Below are positions 16,819 to 23,827 of a DNA stretch of 38,556 nt, piece by piece. The notes below the pieces were generated by a model. The model was not told the DNA's origin. It did no database searches and was given only the letters and a program-made list of their open reading frames with translations. The translations under genes and the position numbers were made by a program. The stretch's first letter is position 1, and every line of letters begins with the position of its first letter. The DNA is from an uncultured Clostridium sp. (lineage in GTDB: Bacteria; Bacillota; Clostridia; Clostridiales; Clostridiaceae): the NCBI GenBank assembly GCA_900548455.1, contig URKQ01000032.1:1-38556 (forward strand). Direction: 5' to 3'.

Positions 16819-17625
16819 GTGGTGAAAAACTTTCATACTTTAACAAATGCTATTAATTATATAGAAAATAATTTGATTAATGATATTACACAGCAGATGG
16901 TAGCGGACAGTTGTTATATATCGTTATCTAGTTTGCAAAAGCTTTTTCGATATGCTATGAACTTAAGTGTTAAAGAATATATTTCTAAGCGTAGAATAAC
17001 TAATGCTGCAAACGATTTATTATCATCAGATATGACTATTATGGATATTGCCTTTAAATATCAATATAATTCTCATGAAGTATTCACTCGTGCTTTTACT
17101 AAAGTATGGAATGAATCGCCGTCTTCATTTCGAAAACACTGGAAGTTTTCAGGACTTTTTCCTAAGTTTAAATATCATTATGAGAAGGGGATGGATATAG
17201 ATATGATAAGAAAAAAAGTTGATGTTAGTAATATGTATGAAGTGATTAAAAACATGAGTAACACATATGTAATAGGTTTTGATATTAAAGGAATGATTGC
17301 ATTTAATGATATAGCATATGAAGTAGGTGACCTTGCCTTGTTGGAGACGGCTCGTAGAATTGATGAAGAAATGACTTCTGACATGGTGTTAATTCGCATT
17401 GGAGCAGATGAGTTTGCGCTTCTAACAGGTATTAGTGATGAAAGTGCAGTCACTAATCTTGCAGAGAAGATATTAAGTAAAAATTGCACTTGTATTGAAT
17501 ATAAAGATAAAAAAATTCCATTAAGTCTTTATGCAGCTTTTACAAAGATACCAGAAAACGATCTATCTTTTAGAGAACTTTTTAATAATATTCATGAGGA
17601 TATTGCAGAAAGTAAAGTTAATTAG
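16819..17625 (+). CDS. AraC-type regulator fused to a degenerate GGDEF domain
   Basis: Residues 8-107 are an AraC-type double HTH: ITQQMVADSCYISLSSLQKLF is the first unit and MTIMDIAFKYQYNSHEVFTRAFTKVWNESPSSFRK the second, with the conserved end. Residues about 145-262 look like a GGDEF domain: VIGFDIKGMIAFND, then VGDLALLETARRI and LIRIGADEFALLTG. The signature is GADEF (195-199) instead of GG(D/E)EF, and the substrate-binding region is shortened, so cyclase activity is doubtful. It may sense a nucleotide or serve as a dimer module. Start GTG, with GAGAGGAAA upstream; two GTG codons are adjacent. No obvious target besides the neighbours. Confidence 0.82.
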   Translation: MVKNFHTLTNAINYIENNLINDITQQMVADSCYISLSSLQKLFRYAMNLSVKEYISKRRITNAANDLLSSDMTIMDIAFKYQYNSHEVFTRAFTKVWNESPSSFRKHWKFSGLFPKFKYHYEKGMDIDMIRKKVDVSNMYEVIKNMSNTYVIGFDIKGMIAFNDIAYEVGDLALLETARRIDEEMTSDMVLIRIGADEFALLTGISDESAVTNLAEKILSKNCTCIEYKDKKIPLSLYAAFTKIPENDLSFRELFNNIHEDIAESKVN

Positions 17626-17642
17626 AAGTAAATAAAAATGTA

Positions 17643-17667
17643 CTTTAAGTAATGTTGATACTTAAAG
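17643..17667 (+). other. Hairpin after the AraC-GGDEF gene
   Basis: CTTTAAGTA (17643-17651) and TACTTAAAG (17659-17667) form a perfect 9-bp stem with a 7-nt loop, but no T tract follows, so it is not a standard terminator. Confidence 0.5.
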
Positions 17668-17722
17668 CAACTAATGGTAAAATTAGAATTATAAGGTAGT
17701 TATACATTAGGAGAGTGAGGAT

Positions 17723-17815
17723 ATGGATATTATTTCTAAAGCTTTAGGTATTAAGCTCTGTACAAAGTCTGTAGATATGACTATAAGCGGCAATTTGTAC
17801 AGAGACAAGTGTTAG
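17723..17815 (+). CDS. Possible 30-codon leader peptide
   Basis: A 30-codon frame starting MDIISKALGIKLC and ending RDKC has AGGAG seven to nine bases before its ATG. It lies in the 262-base gap ahead of the regulator at 17888. Both arms of a perfect 11-bp hairpin lie inside it, and part of it can pair with sequence near the next ribosome site. It has no recognised similarity. It could be a regulatory leader or a small protein. Confidence 0.45.
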   Translation: MDIISKALGIKLCTKSVDMTISGNLYRDKC

Positions 17816-17887
17816 TCGCTAAATTAAGTAATTTCATAACTTACAGGCTTTGTTTCCTTAGATTAAAATAATAAGGAGCTGAGCAAA
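17756..17887 (+). promoter_or_regulatory. Candidate translational switch ahead of the CD3324-like gene
   Basis: Stem A: CTCTGTACAAA (17756-17766) with TTTGTACAGAG (17794-17804). Stem B, exclusive of A: ACAAAGTCTGTA (17762-17773) with TACAGGCTTTGT (17842-17853), 12 bp with one G-U. Stem C, exclusive of B: TCCTTA (17855-17860) with TAAGGA (17872-17877), plus CTTTG with CAAAG outside it; C masks the AAGGAG ribosome site. A formed would favour C (off); B formed would open the site (on). Confidence 0.45.
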
Positions 17888-18157
17888 GTGAAATACGTAA
17901 GTGTTGAAGAAATTCTACCTGATAATTTGGTTAGAGAAATTCAAAAATATATTCAGGGAGAATATATTTATATTCCAATTGAGCCTGAGAGAAGAAAGAG
18001 ATGGGGAGCTAATACTAAGACTAGAGAAGAATTATTAACTAGAAACTTAGAAATAATGGCAAAGTACAGAAATGGTAAGGATGTTTGCCAATTAGCTCAA
18101 GAATTTTTTCTTTCAGAGAGTAGTATAAAGAAAATTGTATATGGTAAAAACGAATAA
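17888..18157 (+). CDS. CD3324 family protein, Mor/HTH-like regulator
   Basis: An 89-aa protein of the clostridial CD3324 type, related to Mor-like activators. Typical features are the N-terminus EEILPDNLVREIQKYIQGEY, then YIPI, the KRWGANTKTREEL block and a C-terminal helix-turn-helix (GKDVCQLAQEFFLSESSIKKIVY, about 63-85). Start GTG, nine bases after AAGGAG. That ribosome site can be buried in a hairpin of the leader described at 17756. Its target genes are unknown. Confidence 0.8.
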   Translation: MKYVSVEEILPDNLVREIQKYIQGEYIYIPIEPERRKRWGANTKTREELLTRNLEIMAKYRNGKDVCQLAQEFFLSESSIKKIVYGKNE

Positions 18158-18161
18158 ATTG

Positions 18162-18192
18162 AAACTACTGCTTTTTTCAGCAGTAGTTTTTT
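18162..18192 (+). terminator. Terminator of the CD3324-like gene
   Basis: A perfect 10-bp stem, AAACTACTGC (18162-18171) with GCAGTAGTTT (18180-18189), is followed by a T tract. Confidence 0.93.
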
Positions 18193-18294
18193 GTTCAATG
18201 AATAATACATAAATGTCTTTTATCTTTTTATAATTCAATTTATAATTTAAAATCAAATTAGGTAGGGATATTAGAATGTTATGGCGGTGATTTT

Positions 18295-19194
18295 ATGAAA
18301 ATAAATTTTAGAAATTATACAACTGAAGCAGGTATAACTGAAGATTATCATAAGGTTAGAGAATTTTTAGTGAAACGTGGTTATTCAGAATTCACATATG
18401 CTAGATGGGATTGGATGACAACCCATTCTTATTTGGACAAGTCTGTGTTGAACAAAATTGGAATTTGGGAGGATGATGAGAAAATAGTAGGATTAGCTGT
18501 TTGTGATTGCCATTTAGGTGATTCATTTTGTTTAGCTTTACCAGATTATAATTATCTAAGAGAAGAAATTTTATTATATGCAAAAGACAATATGAAAAGT
18601 AAAGATAACTTTGGAGTAATTATAGAAGATAGCGACATAGAATTTCAGAATATTGCTTCAAATTTAGGGCTTATTCCTACAACAGAAAAGGAAAATGATG
18701 CTATATTTTATATGGATAGAACTTCAATAGATTATGAATTACCAGAAGGTTTTTATATAACATCTATGAAAGATACTTTCGACCTTTATCAATATAATCG
18801 TGTACTATGGAAAGGGTTTAATCATGAATTAAATGGTGAAGGAGAATTAATATTTACAGAAGAAGATGAAAAGGAAACAGAAGCATCTATGATAAGGCCA
18901 AATCTAGATTTAAATTTAAAGATAGCAGTGGTTGCACCTGATGGAAATTTTGCATCATACTGTGGAATGTGGTATGACAAGGATGTTGATTTTGCAATAA
19001 TTGAACCAGTAGCTACTGATCCGGAATATAGAAAATTAGGTCTAGGAAAAGCAGCGGTTTTAGAAGGTATTAAAAGAGTGGGATTGCTTGGAGCTAAAAA
19101 AGCAATAGTTGGATCATCACAGCAATTTTATTATAGTATTGGATTAAAACCATATAAAACATCTACTATTTGGAGAGAAAAAAGTATAAATTAA
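18295..19194 (+). CDS. GNAT acetyltransferase, two-domain
   Basis: A 299-aa protein with a degenerate GNAT half at the N-terminus (KIGIWEDDEKIVGLAVCD near 55-72) and an active-looking half at the C-terminus. There, FAIIEPVATDPEYRKLGLGKAAV (near 244-266) is motif A with the RKLGLG CoA loop, and KKAIVGSSQQFYYSIGLKP is motif B. Such tandem GNATs usually modify small molecules. The GGTGAT ribosome site is close to the ATG. It is followed 13 bases after its stop by the NTF2-fold gene, so the two are cotranscribed. Confidence 0.85.
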   Translation: MKINFRNYTTEAGITEDYHKVREFLVKRGYSEFTYARWDWMTTHSYLDKSVLNKIGIWEDDEKIVGLAVCDCHLGDSFCLALPDYNYLREEILLYAKDNMKSKDNFGVIIEDSDIEFQNIASNLGLIPTTEKENDAIFYMDRTSIDYELPEGFYITSMKDTFDLYQYNRVLWKGFNHELNGEGELIFTEEDEKETEASMIRPNLDLNLKIAVVAPDGNFASYCGMWYDKDVDFAIIEPVATDPEYRKLGLGKAAVLEGIKRVGLLGAKKAIVGSSQQFYYSIGLKPYKTSTIWREKSIN

Positions 19195-19207
19195 GGGGTA
19201 AATTATT

Positions 19208-20347
19208 ATGGATGAAATAAAAAATATTCTTAAGAAATTTCAAGATGCATACATTAATAGAGATTTAGAACGAATAGATTCTTTTGTAGAGGAAGTATTT
19301 TTAGATAGTGATGATATATCTATACTGGGGACTGCTACTGAAGAAGTGTTTTTTGGAAAGTCTAAGGTGAAAGAATTAATTGAAGGAGACTTTAAGTATT
19401 GGGGAGATTTAAACTTAGATTGTGAAAATGCTAATATAACTATTCATGAGGATATTGCTTGGTTCTTTACAGATGGAACTGTAAAGTATGTGTTTAAGGA
19501 TGATGAAGGTAAAGATGATAGGTATTTAGAGTTTATAAAAAACAAATTGCAGGATAATACACTTACTGAAAAGCAAAGAATTTCATTTATCAATTGGGCA
19601 TTAACACTTGCTTATAATAAGCGAAGTAGCAGTGAGAGAAAATATTTGTGGCCTATGTGCTTAAGTGGATTTTTAATTAAGGCTGATGGAAGATGGAAGA
19701 TATATCACCTTCAATTTTCAATGACAAAATCAAATTTTCCAGATGAGCGTTTTGAAAACTCATTGGAGTTTAAAGATAGCTATGATAGACAAAGAGATAT
19801 CATTAAAAATAATAGAACAAAGGAACTAGATAACTTTATGAAGGATTTTTCAAAAGATGTTATAGGAAATCCTAGATTATCTAAAATGATAATTTCAAAA
19901 TACTTTAATAATAAAAAAGTTACTATTATATCTCCTGAAAATAAGTATTACAAAGGGGAGGATGAAATATATAATTACCTTACTACTAAGGCTGGAGAAA
20001 ATCTAGATTTAGAGATAGAGAATATAAATGCTACAAAAGTTTGCAACTATTATTATATAATGGCTACTGGTTTATTAAAGGTATGTATGGAAGAAAAAGA
20101 GTTAATTAATAGATGTTTTAATGAAGTAGAAAAAATTGAGTCATCTACTTTAAATTCAAGAGAGAAATTATTTAAAATACAAAGGAGCATTGCAGCTTCA
20201 TTAAAAGAAATAGCTTCAGAAGAAATATATACCTTTCCAATAAGGATGACAGCAGTAATTGAAGATAATAAGTATAATATGATGTTTAATTTTATACATT
20301 TTTCATTTCCTTATTACTGGACATTAGAAGGTAAAGTAGATTGTTAG
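19208..20347 (+). CDS. NTF2/SnoaL-like protein
   Basis: A 379-aa protein. The first 175 residues match the SnoaL-like (NTF2) pattern: a long N-terminal helix (FQDAYINRDLERIDSFVEEVF), GKSKVKELIEGDFKYWGDL, IAWFFTDGTVKYVF and DGRWKIYHLQFSM. The remaining 200 residues may hold a second, degenerate NTF2-like unit (SPENKYYKGEDEIYNYLTTK). NTF2 folds act as small-molecule binding or isomerase modules; function here unknown. Weak ribosome site (AAGGGGTAAATT). It shares a transcript with the upstream GNAT gene. Confidence 0.7.
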   Translation: MDEIKNILKKFQDAYINRDLERIDSFVEEVFLDSDDISILGTATEEVFFGKSKVKELIEGDFKYWGDLNLDCENANITIHEDIAWFFTDGTVKYVFKDDEGKDDRYLEFIKNKLQDNTLTEKQRISFINWALTLAYNKRSSSERKYLWPMCLSGFLIKADGRWKIYHLQFSMTKSNFPDERFENSLEFKDSYDRQRDIIKNNRTKELDNFMKDFSKDVIGNPRLSKMIISKYFNNKKVTIISPENKYYKGEDEIYNYLTTKAGENLDLEIENINATKVCNYYYIMATGLLKVCMEEKELINRCFNEVEKIESSTLNSREKLFKIQRSIAASLKEIASEEIYTFPIRMTAVIEDNKYNMMFNFIHFSFPYYWTLEGKVDC

Positions 20348-20379
20348 TAGTTAGTATACTTAATATATAGAAAGAATCA

Positions 20380-20408
20380 TTGACATATTTAAACATATAT
20401 GATAATTT
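20380..20408 (+). promoter_or_regulatory. Promoter ahead of the methyltransferase leader
   Basis: TTGACA (20380-20385) is followed by TAATTT at 17-base spacing or GATAAT at 15-base spacing (20401-20408). Transcription would start near 20415, giving a leader of about 160 bases. Confidence 0.6.
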
Positions 20409-20442
20409 ATACACAAGAAATCTATTTGGAAGGATGAATAGT

Positions 20443-20481
20443 GTGAGGAAACGAATTAACTTCTCGGTGCAGTTGAATTAA
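20443..20481 (+). CDS. Possible 12-codon leader peptide
   Basis: A GTG-started frame encoding MRKRINFSVQLN, with AAGGA eight bases upstream, stops at TAA 20479-20481. An alternative start is the in-frame ATG at 20434, but the ribosome site is too close. The codons cover TAACTTCTC (20457-20465), which is complementary to the methyltransferase ribosome site, and the 5' arm of the 20465 hairpin. This is the layout of inducible translational attenuators. Confidence 0.45.
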   Translation: MRKRINFSVQLN

Positions 20482-20578
20482 TCTGGTGGCAGATTGTATC
20501 GAGAATAAGTAAACTTGCTATCAGTAACTGCACCGAATTTTATACATTGTAAAATATATATGAAATGAGGAGAAGTTA
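20457..20578 (+). promoter_or_regulatory. Candidate translational attenuator of the methyltransferase gene
   Basis: CGGTGCAGTT (20465-20474) and AACTGCACCG (20526-20535) are a perfect 10-bp inverted repeat, enclosing a smaller AATCT/AGATT hairpin (20480-20495). Directly before it, TAACTTCTC (20457-20465) is a perfect 9-base complement of GAGAAGTTA (20570-20578), which spans the ribosome site up to the A of the start codon. Pairing would close the start region; a ribosome on the leader frame would free it. Confidence 0.55.
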
Positions 20579-21336
20579 TGGATTACAAAGTATTAAAAGA
20601 GTCATGGTTAAAGGAAGAAGAAAGAAGTTTTAAAGGATGGGATTTTTCTTATCTGGAAGGTAGATGGGATGGAGAACACCTTCCTTGGGATTATAAATCA
20701 ATACTTATTAAATATTTAAAAGATGAGTACAAATTGCTAGATATGGGCACTGGTGGTGGAGAATTTCTTTTGACTTTAGGACATCCCTATAAAAACACTA
20801 CTATTACTGAATCATGGGAACCTAACGTTGAGTTATGTAGAGAAACATTAGCTCCACTAGGTATTACTGTTAAACAAGTCATTGAAGATAGTAAATTACC
20901 TTTTGAGGATAATAGTTTTGATATGATTATAAATAGGCATGAGTCCTTTGATGTTAAAGAGATAAGTAGAATTTTAAAACCAAGTGGAATATTTATTACT
21001 CAGCAAGTTGGTGGAAAAAACAATGAAATTCTTTCAAAAAGGCTTATAAAAGATTTTAAACCTGAATTTGAGTTTAATACACTTGAATATACGGTGAATT
21101 CATTAAAGGAGAATTCCTTTGAAGTTATATATGAAGAGGAATGTTATCCTTATTTAAGATTCTTTGATGTTGGAGCTATAGTTTATTTTGCAAAGATTAT
21201 TCCTTGGGAATTCCCAAATTTCTCTGTGGAGGATTCCTTTGATGAGCTATGTAAGATTCATAAAGAAATTGAAGAGAAATCTTATTTTGATAGTCTTGAA
21301 CACAGGTTTATTGTAGTTTGTAAAAATATGAAATAG
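20578..21336 (+). CDS. Class I SAM-dependent methyltransferase
   Basis: A 252-aa methyltransferase. Motif I is LLDMGTGGGEFLLTLG (about 53-68), the acidic end of strand 2 is ITESWEPN (about 79-86), motif II is LPFEDNSFDMIINRHESFD (near 107-125) and ILKPSGIFITQQVGG is motif III. It resembles small-molecule UbiE-like enzymes, including those for antibiotics; it is not an Erm rRNA methylase. GAGGAGAAG is 5-9 bases before the ATG and may be masked by the leader. The gene has its own terminator. Confidence 0.9.
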   Translation: MDYKVLKESWLKEEERSFKGWDFSYLEGRWDGEHLPWDYKSILIKYLKDEYKLLDMGTGGGEFLLTLGHPYKNTTITESWEPNVELCRETLAPLGITVKQVIEDSKLPFEDNSFDMIINRHESFDVKEISRILKPSGIFITQQVGGKNNEILSKRLIKDFKPEFEFNTLEYTVNSLKENSFEVIYEEECYPYLRFFDVGAIVYFAKIIPWEFPNFSVEDSFDELCKIHKEIEEKSYFDSLEHRFIVVCKNMK

Positions 21337-21339
21337 ATA

Positions 21340-21384
21340 AATACCCCATTGGGAAAAGATTACTCTTTCCTAATGGGGTATTAT
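21340..21384 (+). terminator. Terminator of the methyltransferase gene
   Basis: ATACCCCATT (21341-21350) pairs with AATGGGGTAT (21372-21381), with an inner GGAAA/TTTCC stem, giving a strong hairpin. Only a short T-rich tail follows. Confidence 0.78.
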
Positions 21385-21425
21385 ATAAAGGACTCTGTAT
21401 GCATTCTATTTTTGGAGGTGGACTT

Positions 21426-22232
21426 ATGACTGATAACAATAGGCTTTATTGGCTTGGAAATGAAGATATGTCTCTTAATAAACATACAATTAGAATATGT
21501 GGAGAAATAACTCTTGGGTACTATGGAGGCAATTCTGCTAGTGGTGCATATAAAAATGAGGATGGTGCATTGATACTTTGTAGCAGTGACAATGATTGGC
21601 GATTTGCATTGCTACTTGATGCACATGCAACAAGCGAAAGTGCTAACTTAGTTTTTGAAACAATAAAAAAAGAACAATATCATTTAGAGCAAATTTTAGA
21701 TATGCCAATTCAGAATGTCTTTACACAATTGCATAAATTCTTTTTCGATATATTTAACAGTAAAGAATTTAAAGAAAAGTGTACGTATATAAAAGGCGAG
21801 ACTGCATGCCTAATAGTTGCTCAAAAAGAACAATATCTTTGGTGGATGTCTATAGGAGATAATCTTGTATATTTATTTCATCCAGAACTTATAGAATTAA
21901 ATCAATTTGCCCTTAACCAAAGACAATTCTATGAGTGGGTTGGTAAAGTAAATACTTTTGACTTAGATATTCCTTGCTATTCAACAGGAACGAGATTATT
22001 AAGAGAAGGTCAGAACTACATATATTTACTTACTGACGGAGTATTAGAATGTGGAAATAGACCATTTGAAAATAGCAAACAATTATGTGAGGTACTGACA
22101 TTTGATAGTGATATATCTGAAAATATATCAAGAGTTTTAAATGAGGTGCATAATCAAAAAGGTAGAGATAGTGCTACGATAATTGGATGGTCTTATTTTA
22201 ATAATCACAATGCACCAAAACCTACTGGCTAA
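21426..22232 (+). CDS. PP2C-type protein phosphatase
   Basis: A 268-aa metal-dependent Ser/Thr phosphatase of the PP2C/SpoIIE fold. The metal ligands sit in GAYKNEDGALI (D46) and ALLLDAHA (D65, a DGHG variant), followed by KGETACLIV, WWMSIGDNLVYL, LLTDGVLE (D204) and GRDSATIIGW (D248), in normal order. DAHA in place of DGHG is unusual, but D and H are kept. The ATG at 21426 is preferred to an in-frame ATG at 21399 because GGAGGTGG is 5-10 bases upstream. Substrate unknown; no partner kinase in the window. Confidence 0.85.
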   Translation: MTDNNRLYWLGNEDMSLNKHTIRICGEITLGYYGGNSASGAYKNEDGALILCSSDNDWRFALLLDAHATSESANLVFETIKKEQYHLEQILDMPIQNVFTQLHKFFFDIFNSKEFKEKCTYIKGETACLIVAQKEQYLWWMSIGDNLVYLFHPELIELNQFALNQRQFYEWVGKVNTFDLDIPCYSTGTRLLREGQNYIYLLTDGVLECGNRPFENSKQLCEVLTFDSDISENISRVLNEVHNQKGRDSATIIGWSYFNNHNAPKPTG

Positions 22233-22364
22233 TCCTATCTCGTAGTTATATATTTTAAAAACAAATGTCATATCAAAAGTTAGCATAAACTTTATTATGC
22301 AATGTTCTTATATTTAGATTTAAAACAAAAGTGTATAATGATAAATGATATTGGTAGATAAACA

Positions 22365-22410
22365 GAGTAGTATAAAGGGTTTATATAATAAATAGCCCTA
22401 TATGCTACTC
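22365..22410 (+). other. Hairpin in the 477-base gap after the phosphatase
   Basis: GAGTAGTATAAAGGG (22365-22379) pairs with CCCTATATGCTACTC (22396-22410) with one mismatch and one G-T. TATAAT at 22334-22339 lies 26 bases before it, so a short RNA is possible. Only a weak T run follows. Otherwise this stretch (22233-22502) shows no gene. Confidence 0.5.
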
Positions 22411-22502
22411 TTCCATTTTTATGGAAGTTAAACTGATTTTATGGATGATAAGGGAATTTAATATAAAATTAAATTTATGTTATCATATTGGTGTTGTTAC
22501 AA

Positions 22503-22510
22503 TATTTAAA
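22503..22510. repeat. 8-bp target-site duplication, left copy
   Basis: TATTTAAA directly abuts the left end of the MITE-like element; the same 8 bases directly follow its right end at 22687-22694. Confidence 0.75.
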
Positions 22511-22686
22511 AGCTCTGTAGTAAAATAAAGTGATAGAATGTACAAGTCATGCTGGACAATAATTTAATCTGCTTATGCACAGCTTTTCCGATGGGGGGTT
22601 GGAAGGGGTCTCTGTTCCCTCCTTGTTAAGGAGAGATCCTCAAAGGGAACCATAAGGTTCCTTTTGAAAAAGCTGAATACAGAGCC
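22511..22686. mobile_element. MITE-like non-autonomous element, 176 bp, copy 1
   Basis: The ends AGCTCTGTA (22511-22519) and TACAGAGCC (22678-22686) are inverted repeats, with one mismatch at the outermost base; the exact 8-bp duplication TATTTAAA flanks them. It has no coding frame. The interior holds several hairpins: CTCCTT/AAGGAG (22619-22633 region) and AAAGGGAACC/GGTTCCTTTT (22642-22665). A second copy at 38398 is about 90% identical by eye. The GGCTCTGT end and the 8-bp duplication would fit mobilisation by an IS6- or IS1595-type transposase; the parent is not in the window. It sits 23 bases before the start of the arginase-like gene. Confidence 0.82.
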
Positions 22687-22694
22687 TATTTAAA
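22687..22694. repeat. 8-bp target-site duplication, right copy
   Basis: TATTTAAA, identical to 22503-22510, directly follows the right terminal repeat. Confidence 0.75.
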
Positions 22695-22709
22695 AAGGGG
22701 GAATCAAAG

Positions 22710-23471
22710 GTGAAGTCTTCCGTAGACATTTTAGATTTTGATGAAGGTTATAAAAGCCAAAGCTATTATAAGAAACTTGACTATAGCTGGATTGATCTTT
22801 CTGATATAAAAAATGTAAATAGATATTGTGAAGAATCTTCATTAAAATCAATATATAACAGAATAATTAATAAAAAGCATAGTAAGGTTACCTTCATTGG
22901 TAATGGTAATTATCACTATGTAACCTACTTACTTCTTAAGGACATAAAAAAACCATTCACTTTAGTTTTATTTGATCATCATACTGATATGATGGATGCT
23001 CCAAGTAAATCCTTAGTTACTTGTGGGTCATGGGTATCAAATGCTATAAACAATCTTCCAAATTTAAAGAAAGTAATTATTATAGGGGTTAGCCAGGAGC
23101 TTATTTATTCAAATATTATTGATAATAAAGATAAGGTGGCTATACTTTCAAAAGAAAATATAGGACAAGCAAAAACTGTAAACGAATACATAAAATCTAA
23201 TACAGTTACAGATGAAATTTATATAAGTGTAGATAAGGATGTATTAGCTTATACCGATGCATTAACAAATTGGGACCAAGGGAATATGAAACTTGAGGAT
23301 TTATTAAATAGTATAAATTATATGTGTAATAATTATAAAATTCTAGGTTTGGATGTGTGTGGAGAATACTATAGTTCTCCTTGTGAGTATTTTAATCCTC
23401 AAACTATTAAATCTATCAAAGTCAATGACAAAGCTAATTTAGCAATCTTAAAGGAAATAGAGTATGTGTGA
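22710..23471 (+). CDS. Arginase/agmatinase/formimidoylglutamase superfamily protein
   Basis: A 253-aa protein with the three metal-binding blocks of the ureohydrolase fold: GNGNYHY (64-70), FDHHTDMMD (88-96, the DxHxD site as DHHTD) and ISVDKDVL (172-179, the SxDxDxxDP site without the final Pro). It is shorter than classic arginases (about 300 aa). It may hydrolyse a guanidino or formimino compound; the exact substrate is not evident. Start GTG, with GGGGGAA 7-13 bases upstream. The MITE at 22511 lies inside its 5' region, so its transcript probably carries the element's hairpins. Confidence 0.83.
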   Translation: MKSSVDILDFDEGYKSQSYYKKLDYSWIDLSDIKNVNRYCEESSLKSIYNRIINKKHSKVTFIGNGNYHYVTYLLLKDIKKPFTLVLFDHHTDMMDAPSKSLVTCGSWVSNAINNLPNLKKVIIIGVSQELIYSNIIDNKDKVAILSKENIGQAKTVNEYIKSNTVTDEIYISVDKDVLAYTDALTNWDQGNMKLEDLLNSINYMCNNYKILGLDVCGEYYSSPCEYFNPQTIKSIKVNDKANLAILKEIEYV

Positions 23472-23490
23472 TAAGCTAACTTTGCCATTA

Positions 23491-23664
23491 ATATATACGC
23501 ACTACTGTTCACGGGCTGCGGACCTTAATGAAATATCTATTTATGCAAAAAAACTAATAATTTAGTTTTAAAAATTATATGAAGTTTAGAGCGGGCCTGT
23601 AGATAGTTCACTTATAGTGGTATATCCATCAAAAACGAAGTCTATTAATGACTTCGTTTTTTTG
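23491..23664 (+). ncRNA. Candidate structured RNA of unknown class, ending in a terminator
   Basis: In the 356-base gap, ATATAC plus CACTA (23493-23504 region) can pair with TAGTG plus GTATAT (about 23616-23627), closing a domain. Inside are ACGGG/CCTGT (about 23511-23515 with 23596-23600) and a perfect AAAACTAA/TTAGTTTT hairpin. The segment is locally richer in G and C than its surroundings. A 12-bp terminator (23631-23661) with a T tract follows at once. No coding frame fits. It could be a riboswitch-free ncRNA or a 3'-UTR RNA; raiA-like or other clostridial RNAs need comparison. Confidence 0.45.
23631..23663 (+). terminator. Terminator after the arginase-like gene and structured RNA
   Basis: A perfect 12-bp stem, AAAAACGAAGTC (23631-23642) with GACTTCGTTTTT (23650-23661), 7-nt loop, T tract. 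Confidence 0.93.
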
Positions 23665-23711
23665 ATTAACTATATAAGCTTTTATGTGATAGTATGCGTA
23701 AAAGTGGTTTG

Positions 23712-23740
23712 TTTACATATTTTTCAATAAATGTTAAGAT
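23712..23740 (+). promoter_or_regulatory. Promoter of the ABC-2 exporter operon
   Basis: TTTACA (23712-23717) and TAAGAT (23735-23740) at 17-base spacing, about 88 bases before the first permease start. Confidence 0.55.
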
Positions 23741-23827
23741 AATTATGATAGATATATAGTATTTGTAGACGTTAGGGATTATCCAAATTTATATTATTGT
23801 AATAACTATACAAGGAGATGGTATTTA

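Noticed and set aside
18275..18294. A five-codon frame (ATGTTATGG...TGA) overlapping the ribosome site of the GNAT at 18295
   Set aside because: Too short and without a clear ribosome site or hairpin to distinguish from chance.
20443..20535. A T-box or known riboswitch in the methyltransferase leader (GGTGG present)
   Set aside because: No T-box consensus, specifier loop or antiterminator is seen; the GGTGG is isolated, and the leader frame plus complement explains the structure better.
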